Numbered from the stretch's first letter, positions 48,401 through 60,797 are shown. The stretch: 64,000 bases of DNA from Diospyros lotus (GCF_014633365.1 NC_068347.1:29926116-29990115), one strand, 5' to 3'. Translations and numbers: made by a program. Notes: generated by a model from the sequence alone, not told the origin.

Positions 48401-51400
48401 TTTCATATGTTCTTTTAGACCGAAATGGGAAGGTGGTCTATATGACGGTGATGAGAACAGCCGATTGAATGTGCTTCAGTTAGCCATGGAGTTGGGAGCT
48501 GATTACATTGATGTTGAACTTCAGGTTGATTTCTTTCAAAATTTGATCTTGATTGTGTTACAAACTAAGTTGTAAAAAGTTTGTTTTTTCAGATCATGTT
48601 CTTTGAGGCCAATTATTATGAAAATATCAAAAGTTCAAATTTATTATTTGCTCGTGCATAAAAATGTTAAGTTGGTGAAATTTGAAAATGATTTCAAATG
48701 GAAATGAGATAAATGTTCTTAAGAGTGTCCATGATTTGTACTTTTATCCAAATAGGGGTTCTGTTTAAAAAATCTGTGGCTGCTCTGCGTGGTTATGTAG
48801 TTTTTCTTCTGTAAGCCTCCTATGGTGTATATCACAAACTTGACTGCATCCTTCTTAGCGATCTTTTTCTGTTATAACTTATAAGGTTCATTCGAATTTT
48901 AATTTGGGGCCATTCATTTTTCAATTTGAAGGCATATGTAGTTTGATTTCTTGATATTTATCCCTTTCTGTATACAATCTCAGAATGCCTTTGTTATGAT
49001 CTTCCTTTTGAACATGCTCATATCCACTAGCATTTAGTGTTTAAACTCAAGTAGCATGGAGAAGGTTGCATATATTTGTGGTAGGTGTTGTTTTTTCCCC
49101 AGAATTTCTCATGGAATATTTGAGGTAATTGGTATAACCAATCCATTTGTCATAAGATGGCAGTGGTAATAAATACTTTAGTTGCTTATGCATTTGTAAC
49201 TGAGACAGTTGAAACATGTGGGTAGAGAGTGCCTCAGCTAGGTCACAAAAGCCAAAAGGCATCGAGTTTCACCATTTTGCTCTACAGCTAAAACAAATAA
49301 ATATGTAAATCAGTTAATTAATTAATACAATAAAAGAAGGATATGTTCGTTATATCTCAATTATGAAGAAGTTTGAAACTGAAGGCTTGGCGGGGGTAGT
49401 ATATGCTTGAAGCTTGAATTTGATTGTAAACATAAGAAGTGATATCCTAATTTGACAGACTCACCTAATACCTGACCAGAAGCATAAAGTTATTACTTCA
49501 AAGGGTCACCCAGTGTTTATATGTGGACAGAGATGTGCAGCTTGGTGGGGATTCCTGTTGTGTTCTTTAAAAGTATGTTACATTGTAAGAAGAGCTTTCA
49601 TCTTGTTTGAATACAAAATAAGTAATAGGTATTGGTTACTTTAGAGACAACTCAGACTGGAAATACATTGTCCCTTTTACTTAGTGCCAATCACGTTTAA
49701 ATTGGATGTAGCCAAGACTTCTTGAATCTAAATAATTCTGAAGAACCTTTTATATTTATATGAATAAGCATGAGTTTGAATGCTCCATTGGTGTTCTGAG
49801 ACCCAAGTACTTTGATGTAGTTCTCTTTAAAGAGATTTCTTTTTCTTGTCTCATTTTTGGTGTGCAACTGGACTTGCAAAGACTAAATCCCAGCATTCAT
49901 GTCTGTTCCTCTGAAGGTTGCCGATCAGTTCAATAGTTCCATGCTGAATAAGAAGCCTGCAAAATGTAAATTCATTGTGTCTTCACATAACTATCAAAGT
50001 ACTCCATCACTTGAGGAGCTTGGCAACCTTGTGGCAAGGATACAAGCAGCTGGAGCTGACATTGTTAAGATTGCGACAACTGCTGTGGATGTCACAGATG
50101 TGGCACGTGTTTTTCAAATAATTGTTCATTGCCAAGTAAGAGGCGTAGGTGGTGTTGTGTGCCCAATGCCCTGCTAACTTTTTCCATGCTGAGATCTGAG
50201 TAATAGTTTCCTTTTTTATACTTTCATTGATGCTGATATGGAAGATCTGATGGAGCTGTGTTTGAGACTGTTCTTGATATATAAACATGTAATGGAAAGC
50301 AATGCTTGCTATTTGCTTTAAGTAATGGTAGCAAAATCATATTTCTGAATAGGTCACTTTTTAATGACTTTTAAGGTTTAAAATGGTAGTGTCAATTGCT
50401 CTTCAGCAGCTTTTAGACTGGATATGTTTTAGGCTGTTAAGTTCAGGAGTTAGGTCCATGTTTCTACCAGAAATATGTTGTGTGGATGCAGGATACTGAA
50501 GAAGAGGCACCAGGATGCGCCGAATTGAAACTTGAGTTTCTTGTTGAGTAATAATTTTCATTCTTTAATGTGAATTTGTAATTCAAAATGGGGAAAAAAA
50601 ATGCATCTGCAAAATTTGGTAATACTAAAATGTTTGGCAGCTTGAGCGAAGACTTAAATTACTTGTTAGGATAAGGTCAATTATGATAGGAGATATCCTT
50701 TAATTGTGAACATTCAAACTGCATTCTAACACAAGAAGATGAAGGTGTATTTGTTTTCTACTTTGTTTCCTATAAACTAGAATTGTAGAACTAATAATCT
50801 GGCACAAATAATATTGATGTAGAGAACAATGATGTTCTTTGAAGTTGCTGAAAAAGAACAAAAATTAAAATAAATAAAAAAGGTAGGAATGATAAAGTCA
50901 AAGAAAAATCTCACCAAGACATTGATAGGGTTTGTCATCATGGATTACTCTGTTTGCTTGTAGAATATGGATTTGAATAATGATAGACCAACCTAATGCA
51001 AGTTCACTGTCCAACAACCTTTTTACTCTCTTGTAACCTCGTAAGTGGGTTCAAAATGTTGGTCATCTTGTTATAATTTATTTTCTTTAGAAGTTGCATG
51101 CATGTAAATCCAGCTTTTCATAATCTCATGTATAAGAAATATGTTCTTACATTTCTTTCAAGACTTCATATGTTGCACACATGTCTGGGTTAATTTATAT
51201 TTTTTCTGATATAATTTTCAGGTCCCAACAATAGGATTGGTTATGGGTGAAAGGGGTTTGATGTCACGCATACTTTGCCCCAAATTTGGGGGATATCTGA
51301 CATTTGGTAGCCTCGAGTCAGGAAAAGTGTCAGCACCTGGGCAACCAACAATTGATGATTTGGTGAATTTGTATAATTTCAGACAGATAGGACCTGATAC

Positions 51401-53533
51401 AAAAGTATTTGGCGTTATTGGGAAGCCTGTTAGCCATAGCAAGTCTCCTGCTTTGTACAACGAAGCATTCAAGAGAGTTGGGTTTAATGGAGTTTATCTG
51501 CATTTTTTGGTGGATAGTGTTGCAAACTTTCTTCAGACTTACTCATCTGTAGATTTTGTTGGTTTCAGGTGTAGTATTAAATTTGATACCAGCAGAATTT
51601 ATTTAATATGACTATTACTTCCTTATGTACTTGTTTGATCCACAATTCATTTCCTCAAGGTTCTTTTCTATCTAGTAGCTAAAATTTTCATGAGACATAT
51701 TTTCCTACTTTTCCAGGACATGTTACCAAGCGAAAAACTCTGCCCAAATTAGTCTTAGATAGGTAATGCAATTGACTCTTGTGCAGTATTGGCATTCCTC
51801 ACAAAGAGGCTGCGGTTATGTGCTGCAACGAGGTTGACCCTGTTGCAAAGGTACTTGGTGACCTCTTGTTTTGGAACTATTATTTGGTGAAGTTGATTTG
51901 GCAGTTCAATGTTCTTTATTTATTCACCTTTTTTAATGCCATGTGCGATTCCCTTTCTTCTTGATGACATATAACAGTCCATAGGAGCTGTTAATTGCAT
52001 TATCAGGAATTCAAGTGATCGGAAGTTCTTTGGTTATAATACAGACTATGTTGGAGCTATTACTGCTATTGAGAATGCACTACGAGGTTTCTTCTGAACT
52101 CTACCAGTTGAATGATTTTCTGTTTAGAGTTTGTGCCCTTTTTAACTCCACTTTTTCTCTTAAAGGACTAAATCACACAAGTGGGTCGTTGCCATCACCA
52201 TTGGCTGACAAATTGTTTGTTGTCACTGGTGCTGGTGGAGCTGGCAAGGCACTTGCTTATGGTGCAAAACAAAAGGGAGCAAGGGTTGTGATTGCTAACC
52301 GTACATATGGTTAGATTCTAGATCCTGGCTTTGCATTACATTTAACTATATTGTATTTTGTTATGAACAAAAAAAAGCTACGTGGCCTACTAGTTATGTT
52401 ATCTTGTGAGGTTAAGCTGATTAAACTGCTTAATTTCCTATAATTATAATTTCTATTTTTAGCTTAATGACTTCTAAACCCAACTTTTCTCTTCAAGATC
52501 GAGCTAAAGAACTTGCAGATACAGTTGGAGGAGATGCTTTATCTCTTGCTGATTTGGATGGTTTCCATCCAGAGGATGGAATGATCCTGGCAAACACAAC
52601 CTCTATTGGAATGCAACCAAAGATTGATGAGACACCCATTAACAAGGTATGCCCAATTATTAAATACTTGTACTGAAGCGAATTTTTATTGTACCAGATT
52701 TTTTTTAGGATTGCAGTTCAATATTTGAACTCACCCCCAATGGAACTCTTGTTTGACTTGATACGTTGAGGTCTCCAGCTGCTACCTAGCATTGAGAGTT
52801 GTATCACTTACTATTATCTCTTTTTTTGGTTTATTTGTTTATGAAAAGAGGAGAGTGTTAGTAAAAACAGTAAGGTTGTTCCTCTCTGGTTAGAAGATTA
52901 GGGGTTCTAGTTGTGGCAACTTCTTTGCTCAAAAAAAAAAAGAAACAAGAAAAGAAAAGAAGCAAGGGTAAGGTTTTTTATAAAAATGTTCCACAAACCT
53001 CGCAAAGACAAGGTTTTTTTTTTATTTGGGGGGGTGGGGCGGGGGGAGTCTTTGAAAAGACATTTGGGAGTCAGGCAGTGCTGAAAATAAGGTTACTACT
53101 GTAATCTTGGTTTCTTTGGGTAATGCTTTCACCTGTAATGTGAACAAAATTTCTCCTTTGGCAGATTAGTTCCGTGACAAACTACATACTCCTGTGTTCT
53201 GCAGGAAGCCCTAACACCATATACACTGGTTTTTGATGCTGTTTATACTCCCAAAATCACAAGACTACTGCGGGAAGCTGAAGAATCTGGATCCAAAATT
53301 GTTTCCGGGACTGAGATGTTCGTTGGGCAGGCCTATGAACAATTTGAGAGGTTTACAGGATTGCCTGGTATGACAAATTAGAACTGCCTTTTTAAGTTTT
53401 AGCTTGTCTTGTACAGCCATCATTGACAATTGGCTCTAACTACTTTTGCTTTTCCTTCTCCTCTTGTGGCTTCATTTTATTCCTAATTGCAGCACCAAAG
53501 GAACTTTTCAGGAAAATTATGGCAAGATACTGA
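32631..53533 (+). CDS. Bifunctional 3-dehydroquinate dehydratase/shikimate dehydrogenase-like, copy 2 (diverged active site)
   Basis: Eleven exons with the same lengths and phases as copy 1: 32631-32639, 33272-33507, 48419-48524, 49917-50135, 51222-51568, 51787-51850, 51978-52086, 52166-52309, 52498-52646, 53205-53367 and 53493-53533; 528 residues, no stops, all borders GT-AG. Intron 2 is about 14.9 kb and holds the nested transposons. About 20 residues differ from copy 1. Most notable: Gly308 replaces Thr (IGIPHK instead of ITIPHK; Arabidopsis Thr381), Asn80 replaces Thr two residues before active-site Arg82, Met317 replaces Lys, Arg342 replaces Gly and Asp378 replaces Gly. His141, Lys168, Ser263, Ser265, Lys312, Asn333, Asp350, NRT 408-410 and Gln503/507 are kept. 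Substitution at the Thr381 position is associated with quinate or gallate-type specificity in plant paralogs, so this copy may have changed substrate use; that is inference. Expression through the large intron is untested. Confidence 0.9.
33551..33968 (+). repeat. 5' LTR of the gypsy element
   Basis: Starts TGTCACAAGACAAGG and ends GCATTGTCGTGACA. It differs from the 3' LTR at many scattered positions (for example gagattacctatt versus gatattatctatt), so the insertion is not recent. It is more diverged from the solo LTR in Unit A than the 3' LTR appears to be. Confidence 0.93.
34202..34391 (+). repeat. 5' LTR of the copia element
   Basis: 190 bp, starts TGTAGAAATAGAAG and ends CTTGTTTAGA. Contains a tctataaagag TATA-like box near 34317, a likely promoter for the element. 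Confidence 0.93.
35016..39289 (+). pseudogene. copia gag-pol, recently broken
   Basis: Order: gag (start MTDSASSV at 35016; retrotran-gag part about residues 40-240), zinc knuckle [14 protein letters not shown] near 35850, the GAG-pre-integrase region, integrase ([24 protein letters not shown]), reverse transcriptase ([11 protein letters not shown] near 38335) and RNase H (YTDADWA near 38820). The aspartic protease DSGA segment expected after the gag tail is missing by an in-frame internal deletion near 36010-36040. Premature stops occur near 36177, 36678 (TGA for the usual Arg before SDNGTE), 37803, 38187 and 38993, and there is a one-base deletion near 38437 in RT. It cannot move on its own. 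Confidence 0.92.
39297..39486 (+). repeat. 3' LTR of the copia element
   Basis: 190 bp, identical to the 5' LTR except for one C/T change. Followed by the target duplication caact and then by gypsy gag sequence. Confidence 0.93.
42349..45908 (-). mobile_element. hAT transposon nested in the gypsy RNase H region
   Basis: Imperfect terminal repeats CAGTGTTCTAAAA (left) and, reading in from the right, TAGTGCTTGAAAAATCGG. The 8-bp target duplication has one mismatch (atcatgag 42341-42348, ataatgag 45909-45916). It contains a decayed hAT transposase gene on the minus strand. Length is 3560 bp. A (GA)n run lies near 45450-45475. It splits the gypsy RNase H frame: the left piece ends at IKIDHE and the right resumes near 45917. 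Confidence 0.92.
43090..45094 (-). pseudogene. hAT transposase (BED finger, DUF659, hAT dimerisation), decayed
   Basis: The likely start is ATG at 45094 on the minus strand. After about 29 codons a TGA stands where the GWEY-G context expects Gly, and the long frame then runs 45004-43889. It contains a BED-type finger (KCKLYGK...VKEHI...ACPKS, with the second zinc Cys replaced by Tyr), then a DUF659 part ([29 protein letters not shown]). A frameshift lies in a poly-A/T run near 43905. The next frame is 43732-43298. The C-terminal dimerisation motif (WWMTHG...[15 protein letters not shown]) is readable at about 43100-43215. The Cys, frame and stop changes make it inactive. Confidence 0.88.
47483..47900 (+). 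repeat. 3' LTR of the gypsy element
   Basis: 418 bp, ending CACTGCCGTGACA. The first bases read TATCAC where the 5' LTR has TGTCAC, a point change at the terminal dinucleotide. By eye it is closer to the Unit A solo LTR than to its own 5' partner. Confidence 0.92.
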
Positions 53534-55135
53534 TGAATGAGGTTCACATGGAAAATCTCCTATACACAACTGCTTCAATTTCCCAATTTGATGTGAACTG
53601 ATTCCTCCCTCTTGAGTTATGTAATAGCCCTTTTTTTTGGGTCTCATTTTTTGTTGATCCAACTAAACTCAACTCAACAACCTTTTTGTGCCAATTACTT
53701 TCGGGATATCTCATTTTCATCAGCGGGGTCATTATTACCTTTTGTCTTTTCCCCGACTATTCGTGTTTCTTCATGAGTTTCATGAGGATGTTAGAAGTAG
53801 TAATATATTTACTTGAAAAGAAAGGTGAGCTTTGAATTGAAGGACATGGCTACTAGCTCCTTGCTTGACTGCTCTGTGTCTTGTTGCTCTTCTCTTCCTT
53901 GACGTCAAAGAGCGAAGTTTGAGAAATCTACTATTCTACTTCAGATCCCAGTTTAGGCGATTTTTAGATCTAATTTAAGTTTCATCGGCCATGGCAATAG
54001 CTAATTAAGAATCCCAAATAAATATGAATTGGCATGTCATCCCGTTGGCCGCCAATGAAGGTGTAAGAGAAAAATAAAATAAAATATTATGTTACGCTTT
54101 TATTTTTATTTTTTAAATAAAAATAAAAAACTGACATAAAAAGCTAAAAATAAAAATTAAAACCAAAAACAGTAAAAGCTCCGGAAGTCTATAATGTCAA
54201 ACAACCAACTCACCCATTTATACTTGCAATTCCAAAATCACTTTTTTTTTTTTTTATTATTATTTGATTAACTTGGAGTGTTTGTCCAACTAATCTAGAG
54301 GGGTGATGACCTTTTTTCCTAATGCACTGTCATGTAAATTTAGATGCAAATATAGTTTATACATACTCAGAACTAGATTTCGATTTAGTTCGTGCGGGAT
54401 CTGCGTTCCAGTTTTACCGATGCCTTCCAGTTAAATGCTATTTTTCAGCAATAATTTTGTTTTCTAAGTTATCGCATTGATTCGAATCTTAATACTCCAC
54501 GTAAAACTTCAAGTGTTTCTCCACTGTACCATGCCCTTGAGACAATTCCAAAACCTCTTTTGAAGTATGCCTAAGTGCAACGACAACACTGATCCCCCAT
54601 CATTTGAAGCCTATTGCAACAAGCAAAACAAATGCAATAATGCCTGCAAGTCTTGACACTATAATTTACAAGTGGACCTTGCTACATGTACAAACTGGGT
54701 TACCTGAAAGATGATCAAAATGAGAAAATGATCATTTTGACCTCAACATTATAAAGACCAAAATACCTTAACTATTACAAAACAATCCCTAACATATTTG
54801 AAATCTCATAATCGTGAAACCCGATCGGATCTGTCTCCATAAGACCCGAAGTGCAATCGCCATGATTTGCCATCACACTGGGAACCACCAAATCGCAGCG
54901 AGCCACCACACTGCGAGCAATATCACCACCTCGAGCAACAACCCACTAGGTAATTTACTTATGTTCACCATAGCAAGGTACTACCGCTCAGAACACGTGC
55001 TACTACTCACTATGGGATCCACTAGCTTGGGCCAGTTCGTGAGGCTCTCACCCATTATGGGGTGTTGGATAGATTCGTGAAGGGGCCCTAGGACATTTCA
55101 TGCAGATCCCCATGTCCCTCCAAATGAGTGCACCA
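53534..55135 (+). other. DHD/SDH copy 2 3' UTR and spacer, with an extra block
   Basis: Matches 21478-22535 of Unit A except for about 0.55 kb between about 54377 and 54940 that A lacks. The extra block starts after agaactagat and ends before ccactaggtaattt. No target duplication or inverted ends were found, so it may be an insertion in B or a deletion in A. No gene is seen. Confidence 0.6.
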
Positions 55136-58060
55136 TAATTGATCCATTAAGTTTTGCTTAGGGAAAGTGACATTTCTTGGTGCACGCCACGATGAAATGT
55201 GGTTTGAGATTGGTGGCGTGGCATACAGGTATGAGAAGCAAGAGTTCATCCTTATTAGTAGACTCCATTTTGGCCAAATCAATAAGCAAATCTTGCAAGT
55301 GAGGCCCATTGGTGATGATAGTTTATGGGGGCGACTGTTCCTACAGTAGGAAAGGATCGTGTTTGGGGATGACATCAAGGTACTACTGAATACCAAACAT
55401 GATCTGGCTACAGACGATGTATTGAACCTAGGTTACTTTGCCATTGTGAACATGATATTATTGGGCCACGATGAGCAAGCTCATGTTAGGATTTCCTCTG
55501 GACTTTGATAAAGGATTTAAAAGCGTTTATGTCATTCTCTTGGAGAACGTACCCCTATAGTTAGGCTTTACATTACCTTCATTTGACAACCAACGATAGG
55601 AAGATGACTAGTCAGGTTGGGAAGAAAAGAAACTTATATGGTTTTGTTTGGGCGTTTCAGATACAATCAGTAATTGATTTATGTACACTAATTGAACGTT
55701 TGTTTTGTTTTGTTATATTATATAAATTTTAAACTTTTTTCTCTCTACAGTGGTGGTTGCTCGAGAAATTTCCATGGATTGAGAGTAAGTGGGCTATAAG
55801 ACTACCCAACCCAGCCACGATTCCTAGGTGCAGGAAGTGGTTATCTAAAAAACGCCAAAAATAAATAAATTACGTTGAATGCGTTATGAATTACGTGTGT
55901 AACGTCACCTAATTTCGTTCAACGTTTTATTATATACTATCTGTCTAAATAATAAAATATTTTATAAGCACGAGGATCAAGTATGATGCTCAAACCCACT
56001 GATGTAGAGCGACAGACGAATTTTTGGAGGTCCCTTATCCCTTTGCACTCTGTTGGTGTTGACGTCCACAAGCATAGGGGTGGAAGGAAGGACGATGATG
56101 AGGATGAGGTAGGGATGGTAGAGAGGAAGAGGAGGTAGGTGGGATGGACAAGGATGTGGACTCAGGCAGGGCAGGTGAGAAGGAAGAGTTAGGTAGTTTG
56201 CACAGGAAATGAGCGAATAAGGAGGACAAGAAGGAGGAGTCATCAGTGCGTAGAAAGATGAGATCAAAGATTAGGCACGAGACAAGACTCCTTCCGAGTA
56301 TGCAACATGGGCAGAATAACACTGGGGTATGATTATTATAGTAATGTGTTTCGTTATACAAAACCTAATTGTTTGTTTGTAAGTGTTTTTTATTTTTACT
56401 TTTTACATTTTACAAATCATCGGGATGCTGACTGAGGTGCTGGAGTTGCTATGGAGTTTGGACACACGGGTGAGGCAACTAGAGAGGAACCAGGCAACAC
56501 TGTTAACTATTTTATGCGTCTCAGCTATTCCAGTTTTCCCAAATCACGCCAATGTTGGTAACGATCAGCATCGAGATGGCTTTCAATATCAGCGAGATGG
56601 TGGTGATACGATCAATCTCGATCTTGTTTATGAGGAGGAGGACCAGACTTCTCCATCTTTCATAAGCTCCAAATTCACTTTAATAAGTTTACATATCAAT
56701 TAATACAACCATATTTTATTGGTAATTGTTTTTTTTTTTTTGGAGTTGTAAGATGAAGTGGTTAGGGTGGACGAACGTACTATTAGAGACTGGTTGCCAT
56801 CCCAATTTTGTCGTCCACCTTACACTGATCCCACTTGATGGAAGAAGATCAAGAAGGATGCCATTGTGGAGGTCATAAATGCGGGGAAAGTGCCCGCGGT
56901 AAACAATTTGGAAACGGTGCCGCCGTTGAGAGTGGAAGGGATAAGAGAGCATGTTCCCCCACTGGACATCCTAACACTTGGGGTGATGCGGATAATAGAG
57001 GAAGTAGTGGAGCATCACCTTGAGCAAGTGGGAGATGATGATCCTAACTCCCTTAATGGCTACACCAAGTACATACGCTCCCAAGATGAAATTGAGTAAG
57101 TATAAATAGGCAGTATCTTTTCTATTTAAATTAGTAATACATTCTGACCTTTGTAATAATTTTTGCTTATTGTAGGTGTGTCACCGGGCACATATTCCAT
57201 CTATTGCTGAGTCACCTCCGTTCGATAAAGGATGAGACAACATGGTTGGAGGCGTATCACATTGACAACTATTTGTATTGCTTTCGAAGATTAAGAGCTA
57301 CACAGTTTAGTCCTATATATGATGAAAACTACTTAGTTATGTCAACTTTTCTTTTTGTGAGTGTTGAACACACATTACATTACTCATTTTTTTGTTGTTT
57401 TTGTATTTTGTCCATTTGTATATGATCAATGTAAAACATTTTCTTTCAGGCATATATGCAAAGATTGTGAAGTGAGAAATATGATGGTGCCAGGAGGGTT
57501 TTCGCGCCCCAAAGAATGGGCAGGTTTTGTCTAGGGGACAATTGATGATCATTTCCCTTAGTGGACCGTTGACTATGTAAGTGTCATTTCATTTTATTGA
57601 TTAATGTGGTCCTGCACATTTAACGTAATTTATTACATGTAGGTGTTGCTCCCATGTACTATACGGAATAAGCACTGGGTCCTTGGGAAAATCTACTTGA
57701 AAGAGAGGAAAGTAGTGATATACGACTCTAGGAGAAGGTCAAGGGTCGAATCCATCAAGCCATTAGTGAGCCTCTTACCTATTCTCATGATGCGTAGTCC
57801 ATATTACGAGCATACTTCGACGCTTTAGCATCCACACAGAGAATGGGAGGTGGAGATTCTTCATCCGTCGATGGTGTCTCTGCCTCAACAACCAGATGGG
57901 TACTGCATCATTTTAATTAAAAAATTATAGTGAATTGAAAATATTAAAACGTTATAACTTGATACTTTGACAATAAATTTTGTTGTTAATAATACATGAG
58001 CAACTGTGACTACTACATAATAAAGTACATAGAGGACATTTTGAGACACACAGAGGATCA
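55136..58060 (+). pseudogene. DUF1985/Ulp1-like gene, decayed, Unit B
   Basis: Counterpart of 22536-25950. The DUF1985-like segment is at 55167-55345 (DEMWFEIGGVAYRYEKQEF), the exon after the acceptor near 55750 reads WWLLEKFPWIESKW, middle parts lie near 56410-56650 and 56755-57090, and the peptidase part at about 57640-58055 has NKHWVLGKIYLKERKVVIYDS and a SNCDYYIIKYIED segment. Unlike Unit A it keeps the HW pair and has no MITE, but stops remain elsewhere (for example near 55348 and 55505). It probably gives no full protein. Confidence 0.7.
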
Positions 58061-58724
58061 ATGGGTGTCCCATCAGATGAAGGAGGATTTTAGAACCCTT
58101 TGGAAGTAGATTGCATTTTATTTGTATAAATATAGTAGCAACATATTTGATAGTCCAATGTAGAACTTTTTCACCGATGATGGTGAAATTTTTTTTCCTC
58201 AATATACTTTTGTAGACAAGAGGAAGTCTTATACAACCCCAATACAATCTCACCCCAATACAAATTTCTTATGATGATCACTATTTGCTCTAATAATAAT
58301 AATTCATGTTATTTATGGTTTCCATTGCAGAATGTGGAATGCATCGAGTTCCAATATGTTCGGAGAAAGGCTTTAGGTAGGGGAGCCATGAGTGTACTCT
58401 AGGGGGCCATACAAGATTATAATACAGTTTTTATGTGTGTGTGTGGAAGGGAAGAGGGGAGGTCCCCTATTTGGCTCCTTAGTCTCCTTCATAAGGTCAT
58501 TTCTTTTATGCATATCTTCTTAAATAAATTTCTTGTTCTTAGATGCACCGCAAGAACAAATACATCACCATGACATTTTTTTTCTACATAAAACTTTGTC
58601 TTAGCATGGATGTTCCAATTCTTTTTGAAGATAAAATTGGAAATTATCCTTATGCATTTACTCCAATAATAATAATAATAATAATGGTCATGTCTCGAGA
58701 ATAAATTATTTGTGGATGAGATTG

Positions 58725-59225
58725 GATGAAGTCTGATCAGACTTCATCATAGGATGTTCAAGTCCGATCAAACTTCATTTAGGACATTGAATATCACTTC
58801 ATACGATCATGAAGTCCAATCGGAGATATCAACTGAAGTTCAATCGGACTTTATTCTACTATGAAGTCTGATTGCACTTCGTTTCATCATAGAATCAAGT
58901 CCAATTGGAATTCATCATAGGAGGATGTTCAAGTCCAATAGAACTTCATATAGGACATCGAATATCACTTCATACGATCATGAAGTTCGATCGGAGATAT
59001 CGGCTGAAGCCCGATTGAACTTTATCGAACTATCGGTTGAAGTTCAATCGACTTCATTTCATCATAGGATAAACTTCGATCAGACTTCATTTTATCCACC
59101 AAACCCTTATCATTTTTTATTGATCGTCCTTCATCTACAATGTAATTGACTTCATTGTGAATTAAATTCGATTGGTCTTCAACTGATATCTCCAACAATA
59201 ATAAAGTCCGATTGAACTTCTATGA
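58725..59225. repeat. Palindrome cluster, expanded copy in Unit B
   Basis: The same GAAGTCCGATYGGACTTC-type palindromes as 26605-26960, but longer. A block with aggatgttcaagtcc, then atagga- and aggacat-type linkers, then cttcatacgatcatgaagt, occurs twice (about 58750-58830 and about 58920-59010), showing local tandem duplication. Confidence 0.75.
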
Positions 59226-59239
59226 GGGTTGCAGCTATC

Positions 59240-59465
59240 GTCTCAAGCCAACGAGCCAGAGTCCGTTGTGGCTCACAATCTTGCTGAGGCATAACAGCGA
59301 GCCATAGCCTTATATGTGGCTCACGGCATTGACGCGACAAGACTATGACCCACAAACCTATTTGTGGCTCGCAGCCTTGAAGCGTCAAGCATGTCGTGGT
59401 AAGGCTGCAAGCCACATAATTATTCGTGCCTCGTGTCCTTCCCACGACAAGCATTCTGCGACATG
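59240..59465. repeat. Inverted GCGAGCCATAG-type motifs, Unit B
   Basis: Counterpart of 26985-27190, with copies such as cagcgagccatag, tatatgtggctcacgg and tttgtggctcgcag in both orientations; more diverged than in Unit A. Confidence 0.65.
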
Positions 59466-59958
59466 TTCGCGGTTAGAGTTGATTTAAAAATTAACCCTTC
59501 GCCGAAGCTCTACTTCTCTTTCTCCCAATCTCTCTCTAAATCCTAATATCCCAAACCATCCATCTCCCCTCTAAGGTATCATTCATTTGGAGAAATTGAT
59601 ATTTCACCACCCAATCACAATAACTTGCGCATTTGATCCCATTGCTTCGTCGGATTAAGAAGGTATGTATTGTGCAAAATTTTTGCTTTGGGAAAGCTTT
59701 GTCTTGTTATTAGTTCTTACTCTCAGTACGACATGATTGAATGTCAACATGTATGATGGATGAACATGTGGGTTTTGTTTTGGTGGATTTAAGCACCGTT
59801 TATACCCTACTTCATGTGTGTATATGTAGTATGCATACAAGATGTTTCATAAAATGTCCCACTTAATGTTTCCCCTATAACTTGCGTTATTAGTTTAGGG
59901 ATGTGATTACTTAAGTGGGGAGTTTTTGACACTTGTAGGTACATTCCAAGAGCAATAA

Positions 59959-60797
59959 TGCCATTAAAGACCTACCATGTGTCCAAAAGGGCACGATTCG
60001 CAGCATAACTGTACCAAACCTACCTCATGCCCCATGCCGAGGAACGAGCAACCATAATTGGCACATGGCCACTCCATCGGGAAAGGGAAGTCGATCTAGT
60101 TAGCATTGAGCAAATCGGAGTTCACGAAGTGATATAAGCTAAGAAGTAGGACAAATTTTGTGCTAAACCACACAAGATCTACCCACTAGCGGTGCGCGAC
60201 TTTATTGCCAACTCCAACCCCAACATTGAAGATGAAGACAAGGAACACGCTTTCCACACCTATGTTTGGGGAGTATGGGTACCATTCAGCCCAGCGGAGA
60301 TCCAACATTTCTTTCAGGTTGATGCCGGGTCAGACGTGCCTAACATTGTAGATTGGAATGATGTTGCTCGCTTATGTTTCATTGACGAAATTCCACCACA
60401 ATAGCCCTGTAACAACATGGTGTTGCACAACGAGCTTAACATTAAGCTCAAGATCTTTCATTACATCATCGCCTACAATGTTCCCTCCTGTCACATGATG
60501 GAAATCTACCCTCAACGGATGTAATTGCTTTATGCACTCGCGAAGGGCCATGACTTAAATTTCGAAGACTAGATATTTTGCCAAATAATGGCCTTTGCCC
60601 TGAGCAGAGGCAACAAGAAACGAATCTACTTCTCGTCCCTTATTTTCGCGTTGTGCAAGAAAGCTTGGGTTCCGATGTTATCTTCAGAGCTTGAAAAAGC
60701 AAAACTCAGCCTCATCAATTACAACACAATTCGCCAATCTTATTCTCAAATTACCCAGAACCAACATGCGGCTACTTTTTTGGATGAAGAAGATGAG
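59959..60797 (+). pseudogene. Plant-transposon-protein domain gene, decayed, Unit B
   Basis: Counterpart of 27679-28572. The start ATG region lies at about 59959, followed by a deletion relative to Unit A after the ninth codon and a frameshift. A clean stretch runs 60192-60404 (HAFHTYVWGVWVPFSPAEIQHFF ... DWNDVARLCFIDEIPPQ), then stops, then 60588-60797 (RGNKKRIYFSSLIFALCKKA, DEEDEED). It is cut by SOD intron 4 sequence at 60798, the same join as at 28573. Confidence 0.65.

Larger units (their letters stand above)
28573..60797. repeat. Tandem segmental duplication, Unit B
   Basis: The same gene order as Unit A, starting with SOD intron 4 sequence at 28573 and ending in the transposon-protein gene at 60797. 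It is 32.2 kb instead of 17.4 kb. The difference is explained mainly by the full gypsy element with its nested copia and hAT (33551-47900), the foldback at 29994-31211 and a block at about 54377-54940. Confidence 0.92.
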
